Source: an uncultured Aquimarina sp. (GTDB lineage: Bacteria > Bacteroidota > Bacteroidia > Flavobacteriales > Flavobacteriaceae). From it: 64,000 nucleotides of DNA. The stretch is from NCBI GenBank assembly GCA_947495425.1, contig CANLYR010000010.1:62001-126000 (forward strand), written 5' to 3'. Shown here piece by piece: positions 37,377 to 45,619 of the stretch (within the stretch, counting starts at the first letter, position 1; each line of letters starts with the position of its first letter). The notes under the pieces are model-generated. The model saw only the letters and a list, made by a program, of their open reading frames with translations. It made no database searches and had not been told where the DNA came from. A program made the position numbers and the translations under genes.

Positions 37377-39614
37377 ATGAAAATAAAAGTAAGGATAAGT
37401 AGTATATGTATTGCCCTGTTCATTGGAATACAGATTCTGGCGCAAGACACGTTTCAGGATCAGGCACAGGATAATACGCGTATTGCCACCATCGAAAATA
37501 AACTACAACTGCTTAATGTAGAGATTCCGGGTCTTACAGAAAAAGTAAATGTAAATATTTCTAATACCTCGCTACTTAATTTTTTGCGAGCCGTATCACA
37601 AGTGCATAAGATTAATATCAACCTGGCCAACGAACTTAATACTATTACTGTAGTAAATGGGTTTAATGATGTAACTGTTCAGGATTTGTTAGTATTTTTG
37701 GTGAAAGAGTATCGTCTTGATATTGGATTTACAGGAAATATATTATCTATAAAAACCTATACACCTCCTGTCAAAGCACCCGTAGAGAAAAAAATAGTAG
37801 CAGAATATGATGTATTAGGCGCTACGTTGTCTACTGATTTAAATAATGATCCTTTACCTAAAGTATTCAGAAAGATAACTGAGGTTTCTGGCAAAAATTT
37901 ATTGTTTACTCCAGAGTTGAGTGGTAAAAATCTCAACCTGTTTATTAGCAATGTTCCTTTTGATATTGCCATGAAAAAACTGGCAGAAGCGAACAATATG
38001 GATTTTAATAAAACCAAAGATGGGTTTTATGAATTTTCAGGATTCCCTGAATCAGGAAATTCTGGAGGAGGTAGGACGTATAGATCAAGACGCTCAAACA
38101 TGCCATACAAAGTGTTGGATACAGTAGCAAGGATAGTCTCTGTAGATTTGAATAATACTCCAGTGGCCGATGTCATTTATACACTTACTGAAGATCTGAA
38201 ACTTGATATTTTTACTGCGTCTCCGCTAGAAAATGCAGGGACAGTAACAGTAAAAACTGAATCGATTTCTTTTGATGACTTATTGGTTAAGATTTTTGAG
38301 AGTACGATGACAGCTTCTGGTCAAACTCCTGTATCGAATCAAAATACTGCAAATAACTTCAACGGGCAGCAAAACCAACAAAACACTGTGGTATCATCAT
38401 CCGGAGCATTTACCTTTAAGCGAGAAGGAGATGTATATTATTTTGGAACAGAAGATCAATTAGCACTCAAAAAAATTGAGATGGTACAAATGATGCATCG
38501 CTCTATTGCAATGTTGGGTGATGCCAATCCATCGACCTCATACGGAAACAGTTTTGGAGGCTCTAATTTTGCTACAGGAAGCACTAATTTTTTTGGAGGA
38601 GGAGGGAACGGTATAAATCAAGGACTCAACCAGGGGCTCAATCAAAACGGTATCAATAACAGAAACCAGCGAAGATCCTCTTTTGGAAATAACAATGGTG
38701 CTAATGGTGGCACACAACAGGCGGCAGGATCGATTTCAGATATTTTTCCGGCAACTGTAGTGGATGGATTAGATGTAAAAATTGATACTGAACTCAATAG
38801 TTTTGTAGTAAGTGGTCCTGGAACACGTGTTGAAAAATTCAAGAAGTTTATTACCTATATCGATAAGCCTGTTCCTCTAATATTAATCGAAGTGATGATT
38901 CTAGAGGTCAACCGCTCTGCTACTGTAGAAACAGGTGTAGAATTTGGTATTGGTAAAGAGCCAGCAACTACAGAAGGTAGTGTTTTTCCTAATACTGGGA
39001 TTAGACTAGGAGCACAAACGATCAATCGGGTGATTGGAGGGTTTGATGGTTTTGGATCCTTAAATTTAGGGAATGTAGTACCTAATTTTTATATGGACAT
39101 CAAGGCAATGGAAACCAACGGAAATGTGAAAATATTATCAACTCCTAAGCTAAGTACGCTCAACGGTCACAAAGCCTATTTATCAAGCGGTCAAACGACA
39201 TACTATGCAGTAACAAGTCAGAATATTTTTGGTTCACAAAATCCACAAACATCAGAGATCGTAAATTATTTACCTATAGATGCAGAACTTGCCTTAGAAT
39301 TTAAACCCTTTGTGTCTGGTGATGGTCAGATCACCTTAGATATACAGGTGATTCAATCTAATTTTAGTGGTGAACGTATTGCAGAGGATGCACCGCCAGA
39401 CATTAATAGTCGTAGGTTCTCGTCTATAATGAGAATGAGAGCAAACGATGTAGCTATTTTAGGTGGTATAGAACAGAAGGTAAAAAATGATTCTGGATCA
39501 GGTGTGCCTTTGTTAGCGCGGATTCCAATCATAAAATGGTTATTCAGTAAAAGAGTAAGAGAAGATTCTAAGAAAAAATTAAATGTAATCATAAAACCTA
39601 CAGTCTTTTATTAA
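37377..39614 (+). CDS. gspD: outer-membrane secretin (GspD/PilQ type)
   Basis: A 745-residue secretin with signal peptide (cleaved near ILAQ|DTF). The N-terminal half has STN/N0-N1-like alpha/beta repeats (LLNFLRAVSQVHKININL; FRKITEVSGKNLLF; VADVIYTLTEDLKLDI). A Gly/Asn/Gln-rich linker (about 385-450, with NQGLNQ repeats) separates them from the barrel domain. The barrel has PLILIEVMILEVNRS, VKILSTPKLSTLNGHKA and the ending VPLLARIPIIKWLFSKR. No C-terminal pilotin-binding S-domain is evident, so one of the operon lipoproteins may act as pilotin. Confidence 0.92.
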   Translation: MKIKVRISSICIALFIGIQILAQDTFQDQAQDNTRIATIENKLQLLNVEIPGLTEKVNVNISNTSLLNFLRAVSQVHKININLANELNTITVVNGFNDVTVQDLLVFLVKEYRLDIGFTGNILSIKTYTPPVKAPVEKKIVAEYDVLGATLSTDLNNDPLPKVFRKITEVSGKNLLFTPELSGKNLNLFISNVPFDIAMKKLAEANNMDFNKTKDGFYEFSGFPESGNSGGGRTYRSRRSNMPYKVLDTVARIVSVDLNNTPVADVIYTLTEDLKLDIFTASPLENAGTVTVKTESISFDDLLVKIFESTMTASGQTPVSNQNTANNFNGQQNQQNTVVSSSGAFTFKREGDVYYFGTEDQLALKKIEMVQMMHRSIAMLGDANPSTSYGNSFGGSNFATGSTNFFGGGGNGINQGLNQGLNQNGINNRNQRRSSFGNNNGANGGTQQAAGSISDIFPATVVDGLDVKIDTELNSFVVSGPGTRVEKFKKFITYIDKPVPLILIEVMILEVNRSATVETGVEFGIGKEPATTEGSVFPNTGIRLGAQTINRVIGGFDGFGSLNLGNVVPNFYMDIKAMETNGNVKILSTPKLSTLNGHKAYLSSGQTTYYAVTSQNIFGSQNPQTSEIVNYLPIDAELALEFKPFVSGDGQITLDIQVIQSNFSGERIAEDAPPDINSRRFSSIMRMRANDVAILGGIEQKVKNDSGSGVPLLARIPIIKWLFSKRVREDSKKKLNVIIKPTVFY

Positions 39615-40828
39615 TGCTAGAAACGTTGTCTACATATCTACCTTTGAAAAAAACACTGCTGGCTCTAGAGCATACTAAGCACGATGATAAATCTATCATT
39701 TATGGAGTAGAAGTAGTACAAAAAAAAGGAGAGCTTGATATATCCAATACACTTACTGTAACGTATGAAGATAATATAGCAGCACTGGTTGATAAAATAA
39801 CACAAGTAAGCGTGGTTATTAATGATGATCAGATTTTATCAAAAGAAGTGTCAAATATAGGTACCGATGCAGAGATTGTTACTGAGGCTTTCCCGAATTT
39901 AAATCTAAATGATTTTTATTATCAAATCCTTCGTACTACCCACACTTCTTTTATCGCCGTCTGTAGAAAACAGTATGTAGAAACTGTAATTAAAGCATAT
40001 CAAAAAGAGTCAATTAAGATTACTAATATTAGTCTTGGAACTTTAAAAATGACTTCGTTATCATCATTTGCAGAAAGGAGTACGGTATGTTGTAGTACAG
40101 TAGAAGTAAGCTATACAAATGGTGAAGTATCTTCAATAGACATAAAAGGTAATAGTTCACAAGAACACTATACAATCGAAGGTCTCACTTTTTCTTCAAC
40201 ACATGCATTACCGTTGTCTGTAGTGGTAGATAAGGTTATAGGAACCAGTACAATTTCGGGTAATATAGAGATCAAAAACCAAGAGTTACAAAAAAACTAT
40301 AACGAGTCTCGTTTTTTTAAAAATACATTACAATTCGGTGTTGGATTTCTTTTGGTAACCTTATTAATCAATTTTTTTGTATTCAACGCCAACTATAAAA
40401 AATGGCAAGGTTTACAAGAAGAGTTGCAGGTATATACTAAGCAACAGCAACTTATCAAAAACAAACAAGCCAATGTGCATACAAAAGAAGCGCTGGTGCA
40501 GAGTATACTTACCACCGGATTTTCTAAAAGTTCGTATGCTATCGATCAAATTATTCAGGCGCTACCCAATACTGTAGTGCTAACAACATTTGCCTATCAG
40601 CCTTTAGAAAAACCTATTCGCAAGGATAAAACGATTGCTCTTAAAGCAGGGGTTATTTCCATTAAAGGGAAATCAACAGATAAAGAGCTATTTACTACAT
40701 GGCTAAGAACCATAGAAAAATTATCATTTGTAGAAACAGTAACGATAGCACAATACGGCTTAGATAAAAAGAATACGTCTGATTTTGAATTAATGATTAT
40801 GATCAAACCAAATGGAGCAAAGAACTAA
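39614..40828 (+). CDS. GspL / PilM-PilN-like inner-membrane platform protein
   Basis: A 404-residue bitopic protein: cytoplasmic residues 1-235, one membrane helix at 239-258, a coiled coil to about 295, and a small periplasmic domain with LPNTVVLTTFAY. This layout is that of GspL (actin-like cytoplasmic part fused to a ferredoxin-like part), equal to PilM plus PilN. Sequence similarity is weak, so the assignment rests on topology and operon position. The start overlaps the secretin stop by one base (TAATG). Confidence 0.7.
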   Translation: MLETLSTYLPLKKTLLALEHTKHDDKSIIYGVEVVQKKGELDISNTLTVTYEDNIAALVDKITQVSVVINDDQILSKEVSNIGTDAEIVTEAFPNLNLNDFYYQILRTTHTSFIAVCRKQYVETVIKAYQKESIKITNISLGTLKMTSLSSFAERSTVCCSTVEVSYTNGEVSSIDIKGNSSQEHYTIEGLTFSSTHALPLSVVVDKVIGTSTISGNIEIKNQELQKNYNESRFFKNTLQFGVGFLLVTLLINFFVFNANYKKWQGLQEELQVYTKQQQLIKNKQANVHTKEALVQSILTTGFSKSSYAIDQIIQALPNTVVLTTFAYQPLEKPIRKDKTIALKAGVISIKGKSTDKELFTTWLRTIEKLSFVETVTIAQYGLDKKNTSDFELMIMIKPNGAKN

Positions 40829-41330
40829 AAACATACTATTGATAGTTGGGTTGTTGTGTGTGCTTTTTGTGGCATATCAATTTGGTTTTGGCAAAACATT
40901 TGCTGTAAGTAAAGAACTTAGTAAACTAGAAAGTCAAAAAAAAGAATATCAAGCGGCACCTAAACAATTAGCTTCCTTATCAAAAAAAGAGCAACAACTG
41001 GATATCATTTTAGCAAAAAACAATGTTGAAGGAACCTCTTTACAGCATAATTTATTAAAGACGTTGAACAAACTCTCAGATACTTCTAATGTAAAAGTAA
41101 TTGCTTTTGAAGAGCCTCATCGTTTTATTAACGAAACAACAAAAAAAGGAACAACTACATATGATTTTACTTTACAAGGCGATTATAAAGCATTAATAGG
41201 TGTTGTATACACATTAGAACAGGAGTATAGTTTTGGTAATATTGTTCAGGTAAATTTTGAAAAAAAGAAAAACTTTAGAACAGGAGTAAGGTATTTACAG
41301 TGCCGATTATTGCTACAGCGATTGAATTAA
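40812..41330 (+). CDS. GspM / PilO-like inner-membrane protein
   Basis: A 172-residue protein with one N-terminal membrane helix (ILLIVGLLCVLFVAYQFGF, about 8-26), a coiled coil (about 33-70) and a ferredoxin-like periplasmic domain. The segment with LQGDYKALIGVVYTLEQEYS and a following strand is typical of PilO (FxGxYxxLxxxLxxLE). It overlaps the GspL-like gene by 17 bases. It would form the platform with GspL and GspE. Confidence 0.72.
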   Translation: MEQRTKNILLIVGLLCVLFVAYQFGFGKTFAVSKELSKLESQKKEYQAAPKQLASLSKKEQQLDIILAKNNVEGTSLQHNLLKTLNKLSDTSNVKVIAFEEPHRFINETTKKGTTTYDFTLQGDYKALIGVVYTLEQEYSFGNIVQVNFEKKKNFRTGVRYLQCRLLLQRLN

Positions 41331-41447
41331 TAATATAATAGAACAATATAATAGGATGAAATAAGCCATCGATATAATGTCTATATCAACATAAATGTTA
41401 AATGGCGAATTCAATCCGATCATAAGAAAAATTATAAATTTTAACAG

Positions 41448-42182
41448 ATGAATTATAAAGTATATGGTATAGCGATAATCTTGGTGCTTAATTGTATAAG
41501 TTGCCATAGCATTAAGGTCAATAAAACCACAATGCAAACTTCTGTGACCAATCCTATAGCGTTGGGTGTTATAGGTTTGCAAAAAACAGATGTGCTTAGT
41601 TCTGATTTTAGAGTATCGGCGATACCAGCATATAAACAAAAAATTAGAGTAGGGGTAACTCCCGTTGATTTTACTACAACTACTTTTGAGGCCTATCTTA
41701 GAGTTGCTAAAGAGAATACTCAAGGAATCAACTATGTAGATTCTCTAGAGCATAAACCTAGTTTTATCACACTATCGTTATTAGACCGTGTTGCTATTGG
41801 TACTGAGTTACAAGAAGTATACAATGCAGAAGCATTAGCCTATCTAAAAAGCCAAAAAGAAGTAGCGATGGTCTCTTCGGTGTCAATGGCATTACCTGAA
41901 TCACTACTACAAGAAATAAATGCCGCAGAGGCTGTGTTTTTTAATAACGGAGCCTATAAACAGTATCAATTATCCTTGGTAAAAAGAGGAAAAGTTTATA
42001 AAAGTATAGACTTTACAGAGGCAACAATTTTTGCGTATCAACTATCTTTTTTCTGTTGGGCAGAGAATGATAGAAAACAAATCGTCTTGGTAAATATAAT
42101 AGACAAAAAGTCTTCTTGTACTGGAAACAGCTATCGAGATGCTCTAAAAGCTTTGGAGAACATGAATTATTTTAAACTGTAA
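41448..42182 (+). CDS. operon-specific lipoprotein of unknown family
   Basis: A 244-residue lipoprotein; signal with lipobox ISC (Cys19) followed by HSIKVNK. The mature part is mixed alpha/beta, with ALPESLLQEINAAEAVFF in its middle and a Cys-containing C-terminus (SSCTGNSY). I do not recognise a family. It sits between GspM-like and FN3-lipoprotein genes, 117 bases after the former (the largest gap in the operon) and 2 bases before the latter. A role as secretin pilotin or outer-membrane accessory is inference. Confidence 0.7.
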   Translation: MNYKVYGIAIILVLNCISCHSIKVNKTTMQTSVTNPIALGVIGLQKTDVLSSDFRVSAIPAYKQKIRVGVTPVDFTTTTFEAYLRVAKENTQGINYVDSLEHKPSFITLSLLDRVAIGTELQEVYNAEALAYLKSQKEVAMVSSVSMALPESLLQEINAAEAVFFNNGAYKQYQLSLVKRGKVYKSIDFTEATIFAYQLSFFCWAENDRKQIVLVNIIDKKSSCTGNSYRDALKALENMNYFKL

Positions 42183-42184
42183 CA

Positions 42185-43123
42185 ATGAAGAAATTATTTG
42201 CATACACAATTGTATTATTCATCTTCCTTCTTACACTATATAGTTGTGAAGAGGTACTATTTGAAGAAGATTTGACAGATAAAACAATACTACTTATTGC
42301 ACCAACAGATAGTACAACAGTACGTAATACTTCAGTAACATTTAATTGGGAAGGAGTTGAACTAGCTACAGCATATCGATTACAAGTAGCACAACCTACT
42401 TTTGAGAATGCTTCTCAAGTGGTACTGGATACTACCGTAACAACTACTACTTTTAGTACTAATTTGTTAAGAAATGAATATCAATGGCGAGTACGAGCTC
42501 AGAATTCAGGATCGTCTACACTGTATGCTACAGCGAGTTTTATAGTTATTGAAAGTGAGGACTTCTCGAGTAACGAAGTAATATTAGTAGCTCCGGAAAA
42601 TAATGCGATTACAAATTCAACTACTCCAGCATTGCAGTGGCAAGTAGTAACTGATGCTACACGCTACCGAGTTGAATTATTAGACGAAAACAATCAAGTA
42701 ATTGAAGAGGAAACTACGACAGCGACTACGACTTCATTTACTTTTCCTCAAGGAGCTACCAAATGGCAGGTACGAGCAGAGAACAATACGCAAAGCACGT
42801 TGTATACTACCAGAACACTAACTGTAGATAATATAAAGCCAAATAAACCAGTAGCTACTGCTCCTGCCAATGATGCAACACAATCATCAACTACGGTTAC
42901 CTTTAGTTGGACCAGAGAAACTGTGAGTGGTACAACCGAGTTTGATAGTATCTATGTATACAAAGATGTAGCACTTACAGAATTGGTTGTAAAAGATCAG
43001 CTCACATCACCATCAGATGTTTCTCTGGACGCCAGTACTACATACTATTGGATATTGAAAGCATTTGACCAGGCAGCTAATGAGAGTGATCCTAGTGATG
43101 TATCTCGCTTCACTATAAATTAG
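42185..43123 (+). CDS. lipoprotein with three fibronectin III-like domains
   Basis: A 312-residue lipoprotein (lipobox LYSC, Cys21, then EEVLFEEDL). It carries three FN3-like repeats at about 35-125, 130-215 and 220-312. Each begins with LLIAPTDSTTVRNTSVTFNW, ILVAPENNAITNSTTPALQW or PVATAPANDATQSSTTVTFS, and the first two close with YQWRVRAQNSGSSTLY or KWQVRAENNTQSTLY. The domains probably extend from the outer membrane and could bind carbohydrate or the secreted substrate. Its embedding in the secretion operon is unusual. Confidence 0.82.
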   Translation: MKKLFAYTIVLFIFLLTLYSCEEVLFEEDLTDKTILLIAPTDSTTVRNTSVTFNWEGVELATAYRLQVAQPTFENASQVVLDTTVTTTTFSTNLLRNEYQWRVRAQNSGSSTLYATASFIVIESEDFSSNEVILVAPENNAITNSTTPALQWQVVTDATRYRVELLDENNQVIEEETTTATTTSFTFPQGATKWQVRAENNTQSTLYTTRTLTVDNIKPNKPVATAPANDATQSSTTVTFSWTRETVSGTTEFDSIYVYKDVALTELVVKDQLTSPSDVSLDASTTYYWILKAFDQAANESDPSDVSRFTIN

Positions 43124-43597
43124 ATGAATATGCTAAAGGGTAAAAAAGGATTATATATTTTACTGCCAGTTGTGGCCCTTGTCTGGGGAGCAATTATTTT
43201 TCAGGTAGTTGGGGCATTCTCTAATGAAAATCCAGTTGTTGCAGAGACTGTAATAGTGTCTGTAGCTCCTGTTGAAATGAAAGAACGGGATACATTCAGT
43301 CTAGGTGCGATAGACAGAGATCCTTTTCTAGGCACTCTGTATAAACCCAAAAAGAAAGTGGTTACTCCTAAACCTAGAATTAAAAAGCCAGTTTTGGTTT
43401 GGCCTTCAATTACCTACAAAGGTGTAGTATCTGGAGAAGGTAATGCAAATGCTATTTATTTGATAGCGATCAATGGGGCAGATCAGTTAATGAAATTGAA
43501 ACAAACCATATCCGAAGTTACATTGATTAGAGGAGCTTCAAAATCAATACGAGTTAAATATAAAGGGAAGATCAAAGATTTTAAAATTGCAAATTGA
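43124..43597 (+). CDS. GspC / PilP-like periplasmic connector
   Basis: A 157-residue protein with one N-terminal membrane helix (YILLPVVALVWGAIIFQVV, about 12-30). A Pro-rich linker after RDPFLG is followed by a C-terminal HR-like beta domain: WPSITYKGVVSG, AIYLIAINGADQLMKL and SKSIRVKYKGK. The RDPFL motif and domain size are those of GspC/PilP, which link the inner-membrane platform to the secretin. The ATG two codons in (MLKGKK) is an equally good start. It follows the FN3 lipoprotein without gap. Confidence 0.72.
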   Translation: MNMLKGKKGLYILLPVVALVWGAIIFQVVGAFSNENPVVAETVIVSVAPVEMKERDTFSLGAIDRDPFLGTLYKPKKKVVTPKPRIKKPVLVWPSITYKGVVSGEGNANAIYLIAINGADQLMKLKQTISEVTLIRGASKSIRVKYKGKIKDFKIAN

Positions 43598-44853
43598 ACA
43601 TTTTTTCAAAAATAAAAGCACAGGCAATGCAATTCGCCATACTAATCTCAGTTTTGGTGGCATTACTGCTAGGTGCTTTTTTGTTGCTCACCCATATACA
43701 ATCTGTTTTCAGGATTAAATCCCAAGAACTGATACACGCTTTTGAGCAATCAAATGTGTTATTATTTAAAACCTTAGATTATCCAACGGTAGTAAGTGAT
43801 ACTATTGGTTCTGAATCAGAAACAAAGATTACTAAGCAAACTGCTAGTTATCACGGAGCCTGGTTAAAACAATATGCTGAAGTAAGTATGCATAATCGCA
43901 AAGCTGCCAGAGTAGCATTTACGGGATCAAAACGTTCTGATAAAACTCCTAATTTATATTTAGCGAATACAAATTCGCCATTGGTTGTCGTTGGGAATAC
44001 ACGATTAGAAGGCAATAGTTACTTGCCTAAACAAGGAGTAAAAGCGGGTAATATTTCGGGCACCTATTATCAAGGCAATAGTTTGCATTACGGGCGGGCT
44101 TTAGAAAGTAATGAATCATTGCCTCAAGTACAGCAAGAATGGATCAAGTACATTGAGGATGTTACGCTGGGTGCACTCATTAACACTACTGTTTCTGTTC
44201 CTTTAGAGAAAGAAATGAAAAACTCATATCATAATTCTGTTCAGATACTGTATGATACTGATCCTATATTTTTAGAAGATCAAAATATTACAGGCAATAT
44301 TGTGATTCAATCAGGATCCAAAATTGTTGTTGGCCCAGGATCACAATTAACCGATGTGCTATTAATTGCCCCAATGATCATAGTAAAAAATGGAGTGAAG
44401 GGTAGTTTTCAAAGCATAGCAACCAAACGTATTGAGATTGGAAAAAGTTGCCACTTATCATACCCTTCTTCTGCAATACTTTTAGACAAAAATATAGTTC
44501 AGGATAAACAGGCGCAGTATACTAGTCCTAATATTAATATTAGTACGCGTACTGTGATTGAGGGCGCGATAGTATATTTAAAGAATACTAATGCAAAATT
44601 AAATCGGATCAAAACACACGTAATGATAGCTCCCAAGGTAGAAATCGTTGGGGAGGTTTATTGTGAAGGAAATGCTGATGTTCAAGGTGCAATATTAGGT
44701 TCGATATACACACATCAGTACATTGCCAGACAATCAGGGTCAGTGTATTTAAATCATTTGTACAACGGAAGTGTTTTAATTAATCCTGTTAAGGATTATT
44801 CAGGTTTACCTTTTGTGAATGCAACAAACAGTATAGCAAAATGGTTATATTAA
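43594..44853 (+). CDS. large GspK-like minor pseudopilin with beta-helix domain
   Basis: A 419-residue protein starting at a TTG that overlaps the previous stop; an ATG follows 11 codons later. The leader SKIKAQ with the helix AILISVLVALLLGAFLLLTH has the same KIKA cleavage-like site as the operon's pseudopilins, but mature position 5 is not Glu. That is the hallmark of GspK, the large tip pseudopilin. From about 235 to 400 the chain has hexapeptide-like strands (NIVIQSGSKIVVGPGSQL, KIEIVGEVYCEGNADVQGAI-type) suggesting a beta-helix like bactofilins. The GspK assignment is inference. Confidence 0.65.
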   Translation: MNIFSKIKAQAMQFAILISVLVALLLGAFLLLTHIQSVFRIKSQELIHAFEQSNVLLFKTLDYPTVVSDTIGSESETKITKQTASYHGAWLKQYAEVSMHNRKAARVAFTGSKRSDKTPNLYLANTNSPLVVVGNTRLEGNSYLPKQGVKAGNISGTYYQGNSLHYGRALESNESLPQVQQEWIKYIEDVTLGALINTTVSVPLEKEMKNSYHNSVQILYDTDPIFLEDQNITGNIVIQSGSKIVVGPGSQLTDVLLIAPMIIVKNGVKGSFQSIATKRIEIGKSCHLSYPSSAILLDKNIVQDKQAQYTSPNINISTRTVIEGAIVYLKNTNAKLNRIKTHVMIAPKVEIVGEVYCEGNADVQGAILGSIYTHQYIARQSGSVYLNHLYNGSVLINPVKDYSGLPFVNATNSIAKWLY

Positions 44854-45152
44854 AAAAAATACGAGCTGCTACGTTGATTGAGGTACTGACGGCATCGGTA
44901 TTGATTATTATCGTCTTTATGATTGCCAGTATGAGCTTCAACAACTTTTTTGCAAATCAAATACAACGAGATCAAAGCGCGATCGAGAATAGAATAAAAG
45001 AACTTCAATATCTTTCGATACATCAAACTATAAAACTACCTTATACCGAAGATTTTGAAGACTGGGAAATTATAATTGTTGAAGAAATTGAACATGTTAA
45101 TATCTTATACAGTAAGCAAGGTGTTGAACGCGAAAAAAAGGTATTTTTCTAA
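44841..45152 (+). CDS. minor pseudopilin-like protein
   Basis: A 103-residue protein with leader KKIRA followed by ATLIEVLTASVLIIIVFM: Ala at -1, Glu at mature +5. The globular part is short (about 60 residues), the size of GspH/GspI-type minor pseudopilins. It overlaps the preceding gene by 13 bases and shares one base with the next start, so translation is coupled. Confidence 0.78.
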   Translation: MVILKKIRAATLIEVLTASVLIIIVFMIASMSFNNFFANQIQRDQSAIENRIKELQYLSIHQTIKLPYTEDFEDWEIIIVEEIEHVNILYSKQGVEREKKVFF

Positions 45153-45616
45153 TGCATATAGTTGCACATAAAATAAAAGCATTTACACTTACCGAAGTTA
45201 TAGTCGTACTCGCGATTTCAACAATTGTAGCAGGTTTGGCGTTTACCGTATTAGGAATTGTACAAAGAAATATGCGTAGCATAGGTGATAATTATGAATA
45301 TAAAACACAGATGCAATCTTTGGAAACAGCATTAAGTATTGATTTTAATACATTTCCGACAGCTATATGGCATCCAAAAGATGATATTGTAAAAGTATCT
45401 TCTCCGATAGATGAGCGTATATACCAATTCTATACCGATAGTATTGTAACCGATATAGAAACATATCCTTTAAAAATAAGAGAAAAGACGTTTTATTTGG
45501 AAGGGAAATTAGTGAATTCAGGTAAGATTGATGCTATAAAGATTACGTTTTACAATACTAGAGCGTTACACCGTTTGTTTGTATTTAAATACAATGATCC
45601 AACCATACACTTTTAG
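45152..45616 (+). CDS. minor pseudopilin-like protein (GspJ/PilW type)
   Basis: A 154-residue protein with leader HKIKA and mature start FTLTEVIVVLAISTIVAGLA, Ala at -1 and Glu at +5. The C-terminal part is beta-rich, without cysteines that could pair. Its size suits GspJ/GspI. It lies 3 bases before gspF. Confidence 0.8.
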   Translation: MHIVAHKIKAFTLTEVIVVLAISTIVAGLAFTVLGIVQRNMRSIGDNYEYKTQMQSLETALSIDFNTFPTAIWHPKDDIVKVSSPIDERIYQFYTDSIVTDIETYPLKIREKTFYLEGKLVNSGKIDAIKITFYNTRALHRLFVFKYNDPTIHF

Positions 45617-45619
45617 AAG

